Below, one piece after another: positions 7,165 through 14,795 of a stretch of DNA of 64,000 nucleotides. Position numbers and translations under genes: made by a program. The stretch is taken from positions 186,001-250,000 of the forward strand of contig CAMZOI010000002.1 of NCBI GenBank assembly GCA_947331495.1. Direction: 5' to 3'. Position 1 is the stretch's first letter. Each line of letters begins with the position of its first letter. Source of the DNA: Erythrobacteraceae bacterium Alg239-R51 (GTDB taxonomy: Bacteria; Pseudomonadota; Alphaproteobacteria; Sphingomonadales; Sphingomonadaceae). The notes below the pieces were generated by a model. The model saw only the letters and a list, made by a program, of their open reading frames with translations, did not search any database and was not told where the DNA came from.

Positions 7165-8319
7165 CTACAGCGGTTTCTGATAGATTGCGTATTCGCGGTT
7201 GACGTCGCTCTTGATCGCCTCGGCGATGGCCTTCATTCCCTGATTGTCGTCGAGGATCCAGCCTATTTCCCCCCGACTGGCCTGGTAGTTGTTGACCGCG
7301 TTTTCCCGAATACGCTCGATCAGCATGAAGGCTAGCTGACTGGCCATGCGTGAATTCTGCAGTTCCTTCAGAACGCCCATGAGCGGCACGCGCATGTCGG
7401 ATCCGGTAGGTTTGCGCAACCAACGCAGCATGCGAAACCAGCCGAACGGCAGCAACTTCCCGTCGATGGCCTTGAGCGTCTTGTTCATATCCGGAAAGGT
7501 CAGCATGAAAGCGACCGGACGCCCGTCGAGTTCGGCGATCATGTTGAGGTCCGGGCGGATGATCGGCTTGAGCTTCTTACCGGCATAGGCGATCTCACGA
7601 TCGGTAAACGGCACGAAACCCCAATTCTGCGACCAGGCATCGTTCAGGATCGAAAGGATCACTGCGGCCTCCTCGTCCCAGCGTTTCGGATCGACCTCAC
7701 GCACCGCAATGCGTTCGTTGCGTTCGCCCGACTGGATTATCCGCTTGATGAGGGGAGGGAATTCGCATTCGATATCCAGTTCATAGGTCGTCAGCCGCTT
7801 TGTCTCGGCATATCCCGCGCTTTCTATCCATCCGGCATAATGCGCTGGATGATGACCCATCATGATGGTTGGCGAATGATCCTGACCACGCACGAGCAGG
7901 CCCGGCTCCTCCCAGATCGAGAGCGAGATCGGGCCGAGCACGCGGGTCATTCCCTGACCGCGCAGCCATTCCGCGGCACGGGCCAGCAGCTGGTGAGCTG
8001 TCTGCTCATCCTCGGCATCGAAATATCCGAACATTCCCGTTCCCGGACCGAAGCCCTGTTCGCGCGGGAGTTCCAGCGCGAGACGATCGATATGCGCTGA
8101 AATGCGCCCGAGGGCCTTTGGGCCTTGGCGGGCGACGAAGAATTGATGGCTGGCATGGCCAAAGAACGGGTTCTTGTCCGGATCGACCAGCTCGAGCTGT
8201 TCGGAGCGCAATTGCGGGACCGCATGCGGCTCACGCGCGGCGAAGGCGCGTCCGATGTCGACGAATTCCGCACGGCCCTTCTTGCCGGAAACCGGTTCGA
8301 TAACCATCTGCTCTGCCAC
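7165..8319 (-). CDS. GNAT-like conserved protein, function unknown
   Basis: A soluble 384-residue protein that I recognise only as a widespread alphaproteobacterial family with acetyltransferase (GNAT)-like character. Visible segments are PDKNPFFGHASHQFFVARQ near residue 47, GPISLSIWEEPGLLV near 130, and NDAWSQNWGFVPFTDRE near 230. The C-terminal half has the alternating beta and helix pattern of an acyltransferase (for example PVAFMLTFPDMNK), ending with an ERIRENAVNNYQASRGEIGW stretch. No signal peptide or membrane helix is present. It is divergent from the desaturase gene at 8473. Related genes often sit near lipid genes, so a role in acyl transfer is possible but unproven. Confidence 0.75.
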   Translation of the reverse strand: MAEQMVIEPVSGKKGRAEFVDIGRAFAAREPHAVPQLRSEQLELVDPDKNPFFGHASHQFFVARQGPKALGRISAHIDRLALELPREQGFGPGTGMFGYFDAEDEQTAHQLLARAAEWLRGQGMTRVLGPISLSIWEEPGLLVRGQDHSPTIMMGHHPAHYAGWIESAGYAETKRLTTYELDIECEFPPLIKRIIQSGERNERIAVREVDPKRWDEEAAVILSILNDAWSQNWGFVPFTDREIAYAGKKLKPIIRPDLNMIAELDGRPVAFMLTFPDMNKTLKAIDGKLLPFGWFRMLRWLRKPTGSDMRVPLMGVLKELQNSRMASQLAFMLIERIRENAVNNYQASRGEIGWILDDNQGMKAIAEAIKSDVNREYAIYQKPL

Positions 8320-8472
8320 TGGCGATACTCCCGTTCAGCCGTCATTAGCCCTGCGTTTGCTGTAGGAAACTTGTCAAGCAAGGCCGCCGCCGTCGCCGAT
8401 TACTATGATCGCAAACCTCATGGTGTCGTGGCGCGCCAAAATCGGCTATCGGCCTCTCAAGGACAATCGATC

Positions 8473-9567
8473 ATGACCGCACAACAGTCGATCACTGCCG
8501 CTGAAATCGTATCGCGCCGAAACGCGGGATCGGGTTGGCATGCTCAGATTCCCGATGACAAGGCGATGCTGCGCGCGGCGCGCGACCTGACCAAAGACAT
8601 CGCGTCTGCGCGACCAGGCGTATACTGGACGGATATGCTGATCTCGGCGCTGCTGGGCTATGGTTCGCTGGCAGGGACGATCCTGGTCGATAACGTTCCG
8701 GTCGCCTTGGGGCTCGGGCTGGTTTCGGCGCTGTCCCTGTATCGCGCCTTGCTCTTCATTCACGAGATTTCGCACATTCGTCGCGACGCATTGCCCGGTT
8801 TTCGAACGGGCTGGAACCTGCTGATCGGTATTCCGCTGCTGACGCCATCCTTCATGTATGAAGGCGTGCATACCCTGCACCACAAGCGCACGCAGTACGG
8901 AACGATCGAGGACCCCGAATATCTGCCGCTCGCGCTGATGAAGCCATGGAGCCTGCCACTGTTCGTCCTCATCGCGCTGCTGGCGCCCGTGGCCTTGCTG
9001 CTGCGTTTCGCGGTCCTCGTTCCACTGGGCGCGGCCATTCCTGCGATACGCCAGCTGACATGGCAGCGTTTCAGTGCGCTGGCGATCAATCCGGAATTTC
9101 GCCGCCGTCCCGCCGAGGGAGATCTGAAGCCGCGCGTCCTCTGGCAGGAACTGGGAGGTCTCGTGTGGTCGTGGATGTTGATCGGCAGCGTCTTCATGCT
9201 GGGCTGGCGCCCGCTGCTGATCGCATTGGCGATCGTTTCGGTGACCGCCACGCTGAACCAGCTGCGCACGCTGGTCGCCCATCTGTGGGAAAATGAGGGC
9301 GAGCCGATGACGGTGACTGCGCAATTTCTTGATTCGGTCAATGTTCCGCCGCCCGGCCGCATCGCGGAAATCTGGGCGCCTGTCGGCCTGCGCTACCATG
9401 CGCTGCATCACCTGATGCCGTCCATGCCCTATCACTCGCTACCCGAAGCGCACCGGCGCCTGGTGCGCGAACTGGGAGAATCCTCGAGTTATCACGGCGC
9501 CAACCATGCCGGCATGGGCGTGCTGGTCGCCCGGATCGCCCGCAACACGATGGGTGGCCGGCGCTGA
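8473..9567 (+). CDS. Membrane fatty acid desaturase
   Basis: Di-iron integral-membrane desaturase or hydroxylase of 364 residues that would introduce a double bond (or hydroxyl) into acyl chains. The three histidine clusters are present: HEISHIR (about 96), HTLHHKRTQYG (about 132) and YHALHHLMP (about 308). Hydrophobic helices flank the first two clusters, around 55-95 and 155-190, with another pair at 230-265. I placed the start at ATG 8473, which has AAGGA ten bases before it. A longer open frame upstream overlaps the divergent neighbour and lacks family similarity. The exact substrate (fatty acid, sterol-like or carotenoid) cannot be decided. Confidence 0.85.
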   Translation: MTAQQSITAAEIVSRRNAGSGWHAQIPDDKAMLRAARDLTKDIASARPGVYWTDMLISALLGYGSLAGTILVDNVPVALGLGLVSALSLYRALLFIHEISHIRRDALPGFRTGWNLLIGIPLLTPSFMYEGVHTLHHKRTQYGTIEDPEYLPLALMKPWSLPLFVLIALLAPVALLLRFAVLVPLGAAIPAIRQLTWQRFSALAINPEFRRRPAEGDLKPRVLWQELGGLVWSWMLIGSVFMLGWRPLLIALAIVSVTATLNQLRTLVAHLWENEGEPMTVTAQFLDSVNVPPPGRIAEIWAPVGLRYHALHHLMPSMPYHSLPEAHRRLVRELGESSSYHGANHAGMGVLVARIARNTMGGRR

Positions 9568-9575
9568 TCCGAACC

Positions 9576-9818
9576 TCAGTCGGCGGTTTCATGCGGGTCC
9601 GGTAGCTGCGCATCGCCGGCATACTGGTCGTCGATCCGTTCGTCGGGACCGCCTTCGATGGAATCGTTGTCGGGAACTGAGGCGATCCCATCGCCACCCT
9701 CCGGCACGGGGGCGGGCAATTGCTGCTCGTAAGCGGTGTCGGGCTCTTCCACCTCGTCATTGCATGCCGCGAGGGCCAGAGGGGTCGTCATCATCGCCAG
9801 CATTGCCGAATATTTCAT
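9576..9818 (-). CDS. Small acidic lipoprotein
   Basis: An 80-residue exported lipoprotein of unknown function. The N-terminal signal has a hydrophobic run and the lipobox LAAC (Cys19). The mature part is acidic, rich in Asp, Glu and Pro, with no recognisable domain. An AAAGGAG Shine-Dalgarno lies seven bases before the ATG at 9818, which makes a real gene likely despite the small size. It converges with the desaturase gene with eight bases between the stops. A pair of GGAAC and CGTT motifs upstream has a 19-base spacer, which is too long for a sigma-EcfG promoter. Confidence 0.75.
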   Translation of the reverse strand: MKYSAMLAMMTTPLALAACNDEVEEPDTAYEQQLPAPVPEGGDGIASVPDNDSIEGGPDERIDDQYAGDAQLPDPHETAD

Positions 9819-9879
9819 GGGAAACTCCTTTTGTATTGCCGGAACGACGCAGCGAAGCGCCGCATGTTCCGGGTCGGGG

Positions 9880-10401
9880 TCAGTTCAGAAACTTGATCAT
9901 CGCGCAACGCTGCTCTCTGGGCAGACCCGCCTGAACCGCCGCGTCGAGCGCCTCGGACAGTCGGGGATAGCCTTCAAGGTTGTCGATGATGACATAGCCG
10001 TGCCGGGCATAGAAGGGCGCATTCCACGCCACGTCGCGGAACGTGTCGAGCGTGATCGCCCTGAAGTTCGACGCCCGGGCATCGGCTTCCACGGCGTATA
10101 GCAATCGCCTTCCGATACCGCGGCCCTGGCGACTTCGGCAAACGCTGAGCTCGTGCAGATGGAGTTCGCTGCCCACTGCCCGGCAGGCGGCAAACCCGAT
10201 CACCTTGTCGCCCGCGATGGCAACGATGCACCGGGCCCTGGCGATAAGGGCGCGATAGGTCTGGGGTGTACGGGGCGCAGGAATGGTCAGCTCGGCCAAC
10301 AAGGGTTCTGCGGCATACAGTTGCGCGGCATCATTCTCGACGCGGGTCATGGCTTCGGCATCGTCCGGGAGGGCCAGCCTGATGCTGAACGCCTCGGTCA
10401 T
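9880..10401 (-). CDS. GNAT family N-acetyltransferase
   Basis: A 173-residue cytoplasmic acyl-CoA-dependent N-acetyltransferase. Acetyl-CoA binding motif A is visible as VCRSRQGRGIGRRLL (about 105-119), preceded by the ELHLHELSV strand, and the C-terminal motif FYARHGYVIID follows. The substrate is unknown. Its start overlaps the stop of lptG by four bases (ATGA), so it is the third gene of an lptF-lptG operon on the minus strand. That placement may only reflect co-transcription. Confidence 0.85.
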   Translation of the reverse strand: MTEAFSIRLALPDDAEAMTRVENDAAQLYAAEPLLAELTIPAPRTPQTYRALIARARCIVAIAGDKVIGFAACRAVGSELHLHELSVCRSRQGRGIGRRLLYAVEADARASNFRAITLDTFRDVAWNAPFYARHGYVIIDNLEGYPRLSEALDAAVQAGLPREQRCAMIKFLN

Positions 10402-11495
10402 TCCTCGGTGCGGACGAGCACAGTCTCGCCGATCAGCAGGAACAGAAGGAACGGCGCCCAGGCGGCAAGGAGGGGTGGGTAGCCGCCGAAACTACCCATC
10501 GCCAGCGCGGCATTGTCGACGACGAAGAAAGCAAAACCAAGCGCCATTCCGATGATCGCGCGCACGAAAAGCTGGCCTGACCTTGCAAGACCAAAAGCGG
10601 CTACGGCACCCAGCAAGGGCATGAGGAAGGAGGCAAGCGGCCCCGATAGTTTGTGCCACCACTTGGCGCGCAGTTCGGAGGTGCGGCGACCCGCTTCCTC
10701 ATATGCCTCGATCGAGCTCGACAAGTCCCAGAATGGCAGGGCATCTGGATCGACATTAGCCAGATCGATCTGTTCCGGCGTCAGGCCTTGCGCGACGACT
10801 ACGTCACCTGTCGGTTCGGTCGTGGCGTTCTGGACGCGGAAACGCGTGGCCTCTTCCAGCCGCCATCCGGGCGATGCGTAAGTGGCGCGGGCGGCATCGA
10901 TCTGCTCGATGATCGCGCCGCTTTCGTTGCGTTCGTACCAGGTCACGTCGCGCATCGCCATCCGGGGGCCGGTTCCGGTGGCGACGGCTGCGGTCAGGAC
11001 GCCGCGACCATCGGTCAGGTACAGGTTCGAGCGCACGTCGCTTTCTTCTGGGATCGGCCCGAATTCGGCCGCTTCCCAAGCTTTCAGCGTAGCCGTCGAG
11101 CGCGTCACGACCGTCTCGTTGAAAACGAAGCTGAATGCGGACACGAGGCCAGCGGTCAACAGCAAGGGTGCGAGAACCTGGTGCGCCGACAGGCCGGCCG
11201 CTTTCATCGCGATGACTTCGCTGTTCTGGTTGAGCGTCACCAGCGTGATGAGGGTGGCAAGCAAGACCGAATAATGCAGGAAGGACGAGACCAGCTGCGG
11301 TATTCGCAAGCCCGCATAGGTCAACAGCTCGCCCTGTCCGTTGCCTTCGACCGCCAGGATGTCGCCGCTGCTCGACAGCAGGTCGAGCATCAGCAGGACG
11401 AGGACCAGTGTCGCGAGCATGGCGACAATCCGGACCACGAAAAGCTTGGACAGATAAATTGTCAGGGTCCGGGACGGGAAGAAATCGAATTGCAT
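10398..11495 (-). CDS. lptG: LPS export permease LptG
   Basis: Inner-membrane permease of the LptB2FG ABC exporter that extracts lipopolysaccharide from the inner membrane. It has 365 residues with three N-terminal membrane helices (about 15-35, 60-85, 100-125), a periplasmic beta-jellyroll domain (about 135-260) and three C-terminal helices (about 285-360), the standard YjgP/YjgQ layout. The N-terminal RTLTIYLSKLFVVRI and the GPLASFLMPLLGAVAAF stretch fit LptG. It is directly downstream of lptF (nine-base gap), the conserved gene order. The separate ATPase lptB is not in the window. Confidence 0.92.
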   Translation of the reverse strand: MQFDFFPSRTLTIYLSKLFVVRIVAMLATLVLVLLMLDLLSSSGDILAVEGNGQGELLTYAGLRIPQLVSSFLHYSVLLATLITLVTLNQNSEVIAMKAAGLSAHQVLAPLLLTAGLVSAFSFVFNETVVTRSTATLKAWEAAEFGPIPEESDVRSNLYLTDGRGVLTAAVATGTGPRMAMRDVTWYERNESGAIIEQIDAARATYASPGWRLEEATRFRVQNATTEPTGDVVVAQGLTPEQIDLANVDPDALPFWDLSSSIEAYEEAGRRTSELRAKWWHKLSGPLASFLMPLLGAVAAFGLARSGQLFVRAIIGMALGFAFFVVDNAALAMGSFGGYPPLLAAWAPFLLFLLIGETVLVRTEE

Positions 11496-11504
11496 GCCAG
11501 CGCC

Positions 11505-12734
11505 CTATTCGGCCGGAGCCGGATGGAGGTCGATGTCGCGCCGCCGACGCCGCCCGAACAGTTTTCCGAGCCGTTTGCTCAGCTTGTCGAACCAGACTTC
11601 CAGCGCACCGATCGCCTGTCCGCCGGGGACGAAAGCAACCCGCCAGTACATCCATATGATGAGCGCGGCGAACAATACGAACGGTCCCCACAATGCCAGC
11701 AAGGGATCAACCCTGCCCAGCGCGGCGATGTCTTCGCCGTACTGATTGACCTTGTGATAGGCGACCACCATCACGATCGATACGAATACCCCGAGCGCGC
11801 TGGTAGATCGTTTTGGCGGAATGCCGAGCGCCACGGCGAGCAGGGGCAACAGGGCCATCATGACCACTTCGACCAGGCGGAAATTGAAGCTTGCCTGGCT
11901 GGCATCGCGAACCTCCTGCGCTACCTCCCCGCTCCAGCCGATGCGCAGCAGTTCGGGCAGGATATATTCGCGCTCGGCATCGCCGCGGGCGCGAAACTGT
12001 TCGATCTGCGGCAGATCGATCGGCAGATCATGACGCGTGAAGGTCAGCACGCGCGGTGTCTGGCCATTGGAATTCTGCACGATCGTGCCGTCGGTAAGGC
12101 GCAAGATGATGGTATCCGCGCTATCCGTGGTGGCCAGGAACGCGCCTTCTCTTGCGGAAATCGACAGCACCTGCCCGCTATCATTGGCGACGCGCGCGAA
12201 TATTCCCTTGAGTTGGCGGCCGTCATCCTCACTTTCCTCGATGCGCAAGGCCATCCGGTCTGCCAGCGTCGTGAACTCGCCGACCTTGATCGAAGCGCCC
12301 AGAGCGCCAGAGCGCAATTCGTATTCGAGCTGTTCGTAATAATAGCGGCTGACCGGCTGGACGTAGAACACCAGCGCGACGTTCAGGCCCATCAGAAGCA
12401 CAGTCAGGATGTAAGGTACGCGAAGCAGCCGTCCGTAGCCAAGTCCCACGGCGTTGAAGATGTCCAGTTCGCTGCTCGTGGCTATTTTCCGGAAGGCGAG
12501 CAGGATGCCCAGCAGCAGCCCGAGCGGTATCGCCAGGCTCGCATATTCGGGGATCAGCGCGGCGAGCATCTTGAACACGACGCCCACCGGTCCGCCCTCG
12601 ACCGCGACGAAATCGAACAGACGCAACATCTTGTCGAGGATCAGCAGCGATGCGGCCACGGCAAACACGCCCATCATCGGCACGATGACGAGCTTGAAGA
12701 TATATCGGTCGATGCTTGGGATGAACTTGAACAA
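11505..12734 (-). CDS. lptF: LPS export permease LptF
   Basis: Partner permease of LptG in the LptB2FG complex. It has 409 residues: N-terminal DRYIFKLVIVPMMGVFAV helix 1, helices around 55-80 and 95-125, a periplasmic domain of about 170 residues with the YILPELLRIGW segment, then three C-terminal helices including LPLLAVALGIPPKRS. The C-terminus ends with an unusual basic run (RRRRRDIDLHPAPAE). It is first gene of the lptF-lptG-GNAT operon. Upstream lies the DUF427 gene, also on the minus strand, with a 79-base gap that may contain the operon promoter, though no clear motif was found. Confidence 0.92.
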   Translation of the reverse strand: MFKFIPSIDRYIFKLVIVPMMGVFAVAASLLILDKMLRLFDFVAVEGGPVGVVFKMLAALIPEYASLAIPLGLLLGILLAFRKIATSSELDIFNAVGLGYGRLLRVPYILTVLLMGLNVALVFYVQPVSRYYYEQLEYELRSGALGASIKVGEFTTLADRMALRIEESEDDGRQLKGIFARVANDSGQVLSISAREGAFLATTDSADTIILRLTDGTIVQNSNGQTPRVLTFTRHDLPIDLPQIEQFRARGDAEREYILPELLRIGWSGEVAQEVRDASQASFNFRLVEVVMMALLPLLAVALGIPPKRSTSALGVFVSIVMVVAYHKVNQYGEDIAALGRVDPLLALWGPFVLFAALIIWMYWRVAFVPGGQAIGALEVWFDKLSKRLGKLFGRRRRRDIDLHPAPAE

Positions 12735-12813
12735 GGGTACGCCGGTTTGCTGCCTGTATCCCGTCCTAGCGCGCTTTGCCGCTCAGGTCATGTCCCAAAG
12801 CGCGCGGCGCAAG

Positions 12814-13317
12814 TTACCAGAACCGGCTGCCGGGAACGCCCTTGAACGGGCCTGCCTCGCGCGAGGTGATCCAGCCACCATAAAAGCCACCGGGCTGCGG
12901 GATCACTTTTTCTCCGTCGACGAGAACGGTATCGAACGGTTCGGGATAAAAGGCGATATGACCTGCAATGCCCGCAAAGGTCGGCGTTGGGTCGGGATAG
13001 GACCAGCCGACCGCCCGCACCACGTCATCCGCGATGGCCACGTCCCAATAACGCGCCTGGCCCTTCCATTCGCACAGTGACCGGCGCGAATTGGGTGACA
13101 GCAGTTCCATCGCGATGTCCGCTTGCGGAAGATAATAGGTTGGCGGGTGACTGGTTTCCAGCGTCCGCCAGGCGCTTGTCGTGTCGGCGAGCGTGACACC
13201 CCGATGAGCAATGACGATATGGCGATCGGTCTGCTCGGCAATTGCCGGACGCGGATAGTCCCAGACGCTTTCCTGACCCCTGGCGACAGGATCGGGCCGG
13301 GGGTGGCGAAACGCTAT
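12814..13317 (-). CDS. DUF427 domain protein, non-standard start
   Basis: Small soluble DUF427 protein of unknown biochemical function. Family landmarks are WDYPRPAIAE, the ETSHPPTYYLP segment, SLCEWKGQARYWDV and IAFYPEPFD. The first ATG in frame (13110) would give 98 residues and drop about 48 conserved residues, including the WDYPRP and TSHPPTYYLP motifs. Between the upstream stop (about 13335) and 13110 there is no ATG, GTG or TTG. The best candidate is ATA at 13317-13315, with AAAAGG nine bases before it, giving 167 residues. A sequencing error, another rare start or translation coupled to clpS (which ends at 13322) are alternatives. It follows clpS by four bases, so the two are probably co-transcribed. 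Confidence 0.7.
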   Translation of the reverse strand: MAFRHPRPDPVARGQESVWDYPRPAIAEQTDRHIVIAHRGVTLADTTSAWRTLETSHPPTYYLPQADIAMELLSPNSRRSLCEWKGQARYWDVAIADDVVRAVGWSYPDPTPTFAGIAGHIAFYPEPFDTVLVDGEKVIPQPGGFYGGWITSREAGPFKGVPGSRFW

Positions 13318-13321
13318 TTGC

Positions 13322-13684
13322 TCAGGCCTTTTCTAGGGTGCATTGCAGAGGATGCTGGTTCTGCCGGGCGAAATCCATCACCTGGTTCACCTTGGTTTCG
13401 GCGACTTCGTAAGGAAAGATACCGCACACGCCCACACCCTTCTGGTGAACGTGCAGCATGACCCTGGTCGCTTCTTCCATGTCCATCCGGAAGAAGCGCT
13501 TGAGCACGATCACGACGAATTCCATGGGGGTGTAATCGTCGTTCAGCAACAGCACCTTGTACTGGCTGGGTTTCTTCGGTTTTGTCCGGGTCTTGGTGGC
13601 AGTGCCAACCTGGCCATCGCCCTCGCGGTTTTCGTCGTCGTCTTCGCTGGAGCGGACGGGCAGGGGGAGGGCGGTAAACATCAT
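13322..13684 (-). CDS. clpS: ClpS, adaptor for ClpAP protease
   Basis: N-end rule adaptor that delivers substrates with bulky hydrophobic N-termini to ClpAP. The 120-residue reading starts at the first of two adjacent ATG codons (13684 and 13681). A flexible Asp/Glu-rich N-terminal extension (about 30 residues) precedes the fold. Landmarks: [17 protein letters not shown] with the substrate-pocket Asn-Asp, the [24 protein letters not shown] stretch with its conserved HxxGxG (described here by parts), and a C-terminal [11 protein letters not shown] longer frame begins at 13744 but has no family support. The DUF427 gene follows within four bases. clpA is not in this window. Confidence 0.9.
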   Translation of the reverse strand: MMFTALPLPVRSSEDDDENREGDGQVGTATKTRTKPKKPSQYKVLLLNDDYTPMEFVVIVLKRFFRMDMEEATRVMLHVHQKGVGVCGIFPYEVAETKVNQVMDFARQNQHPLQCTLEKA

Positions 13685-13878
13685 TGCGTCGGCAATATCG
13701 TATCGATCATGGAATTCGCAAGCTTGCTGCCTCGAGCCGGGCAAAGAAATCGTCCGTCTGCACGATGCCGCAGCATGCAGGAAAACGGGCCGGACAGCTG
13801 TTCAGCCATCCGACCCGCCGTGTCCAATCGCCGGGCTGGGAGAGAGGAGAGGGTGCCCGGCGGATTGAAGTTCATAAT

Positions 13879-14688
13879 TTACGCAGCTGTGCGTACCTTT
13901 TCGGCCGCCAGGCTCATGCGGTTGGAAACCGGTGCGAAAGCTTCGTTGGCCAGCTTCATCATCGCTTCGGTGTTCTTCGAAGCGGTCGAAACCATGGCAT
14001 CGAAATTGCGACGCGCGATTTCGCCCTGCAGCTGGAACAGCTCGGTCGGCGACTTGACGGCGGCGAACTTCTTGACGTCGGCCTGCATGGTGTCGGCAGC
14101 GCTCTTGGCTTCCTCGACATAGGTCCGGCCCATGTCCTGCATGCCACTGGCCAGGATCTTGCCCGACTGGACGAGTGCTTCAAGGTTGCCCTTCTGGAAC
14201 TCGACGGCGTCCTGGGTCATCTCGTTGCCCTTCTCGTAGGCAGCCTTGGCGCGCGTCTGCATGTCGGCAGCAACGTCCTTCGCCTTGGTGGAATAGTCGT
14301 TGGTGGCGGTCTTCTTGGCAGTGGCCATGATCGTATCCTTCAGATTGGAAATGGGGGTTGTCTTCGTATCGCGAGGTTTTTTGCTGGCGGGCTTGGCCGT
14401 CCGGGAAGCTGCCTTCTTGGCGGAAGTCTTTTTCGGTGCCGCCTTGACGGCAACCTTCTTGGCTTTCGCCGGAGCTTTCGCCTCGGCAGCAGGCTCTTCG
14501 CTTGCAGGAGCGGCAATGGCTTCGGCGACGGCCGCGGCCTTTACCGGCGCAGTCTCGTCGGCCTCGACCGCCCGTTCGACAGCCTTGACGTTCACATCGT
14601 CACTGGCCGTATCGGCAGTTTTCTTCTCCGCTGCGTCGGCATATGCCTTCTCGGCAGCGGCATCGATCTTGTTCTGGCTGTCTGCCAT
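13879..14688 (-). CDS. phaP: Phasin family protein with Ala/Lys-rich extension
   Basis: Coat protein of polyhydroxyalkanoate granules. The C-terminal part (about residues 120-269) is a normal phasin: helical, with the EFQKGNLEALVQSGKILA and ELFQLQGEIARRNFDAM segments. The first 120 residues are unusual, rich in Ala, Lys and acidic residues and resembling histone H1-like tails (KAAPKKTSAKKAASRTAK). Two starts look usable: ATG 14688 with GAGG nine bases upstream, and internal ATG 14328 with GAAGGA seven bases upstream. The latter gives 149 residues, the standard phasin size. Two palindromic sites at 14704-14765 lie in the promoter. phaC is upstream on the same strand. Confidence 0.85.
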   Translation of the reverse strand: MADSQNKIDAAAEKAYADAAEKKTADTASDDVNVKAVERAVEADETAPVKAAAVAEAIAAPASEEPAAEAKAPAKAKKVAVKAAPKKTSAKKAASRTAKPASKKPRDTKTTPISNLKDTIMATAKKTATNDYSTKAKDVAADMQTRAKAAYEKGNEMTQDAVEFQKGNLEALVQSGKILASGMQDMGRTYVEEAKSAADTMQADVKKFAAVKSPTELFQLQGEIARRNFDAMVSTASKNTEAMMKLANEAFAPVSNRMSLAAEKVRTAA

Positions 14689-14703
14689 GGGAAACCTCGC
14701 TTA

Positions 14704-14765
14704 TGTTGCAGTGCACAAAATAGGCATTGCGTCTGCGAAGTCAAGCATTTTTGTGCACTGCACAA
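14704..14765. promoter_or_regulatory. Paired TGCA-type palindromes upstream of the phasin gene
   Basis: Two copies of one 15-base dyad: TGTTGCAGTGCACAA (14704-14718) and TTGTGCACTGCACAA (14751-14765), in opposite orientation with 32 bases between. The second is a perfect palindrome about one central base. The position before phaP and the TGC...GCA content make a PhaR-type repressor operator plausible. No phaR gene is in the window. Confidence 0.5.
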
Positions 14766-14795
14766 TATCCAGCGATGGGCCGTGCCCTGCCTGGG

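Noticed and set aside
9837-9873. GGAAC and CGTT pair upstream of the 9576-9818 lipoprotein gene.
   Set aside because: The spacer is 19 bases, beyond the 16-17 accepted for sigma-EcfG, and the other sites in the window fit exactly.
10653-12845. A 730-residue open frame on the plus strand.
   Set aside because: It is antisense to lptG and lptF, has low-complexity Gln/His/Arg composition and no family similarity; a codon-bias shadow.
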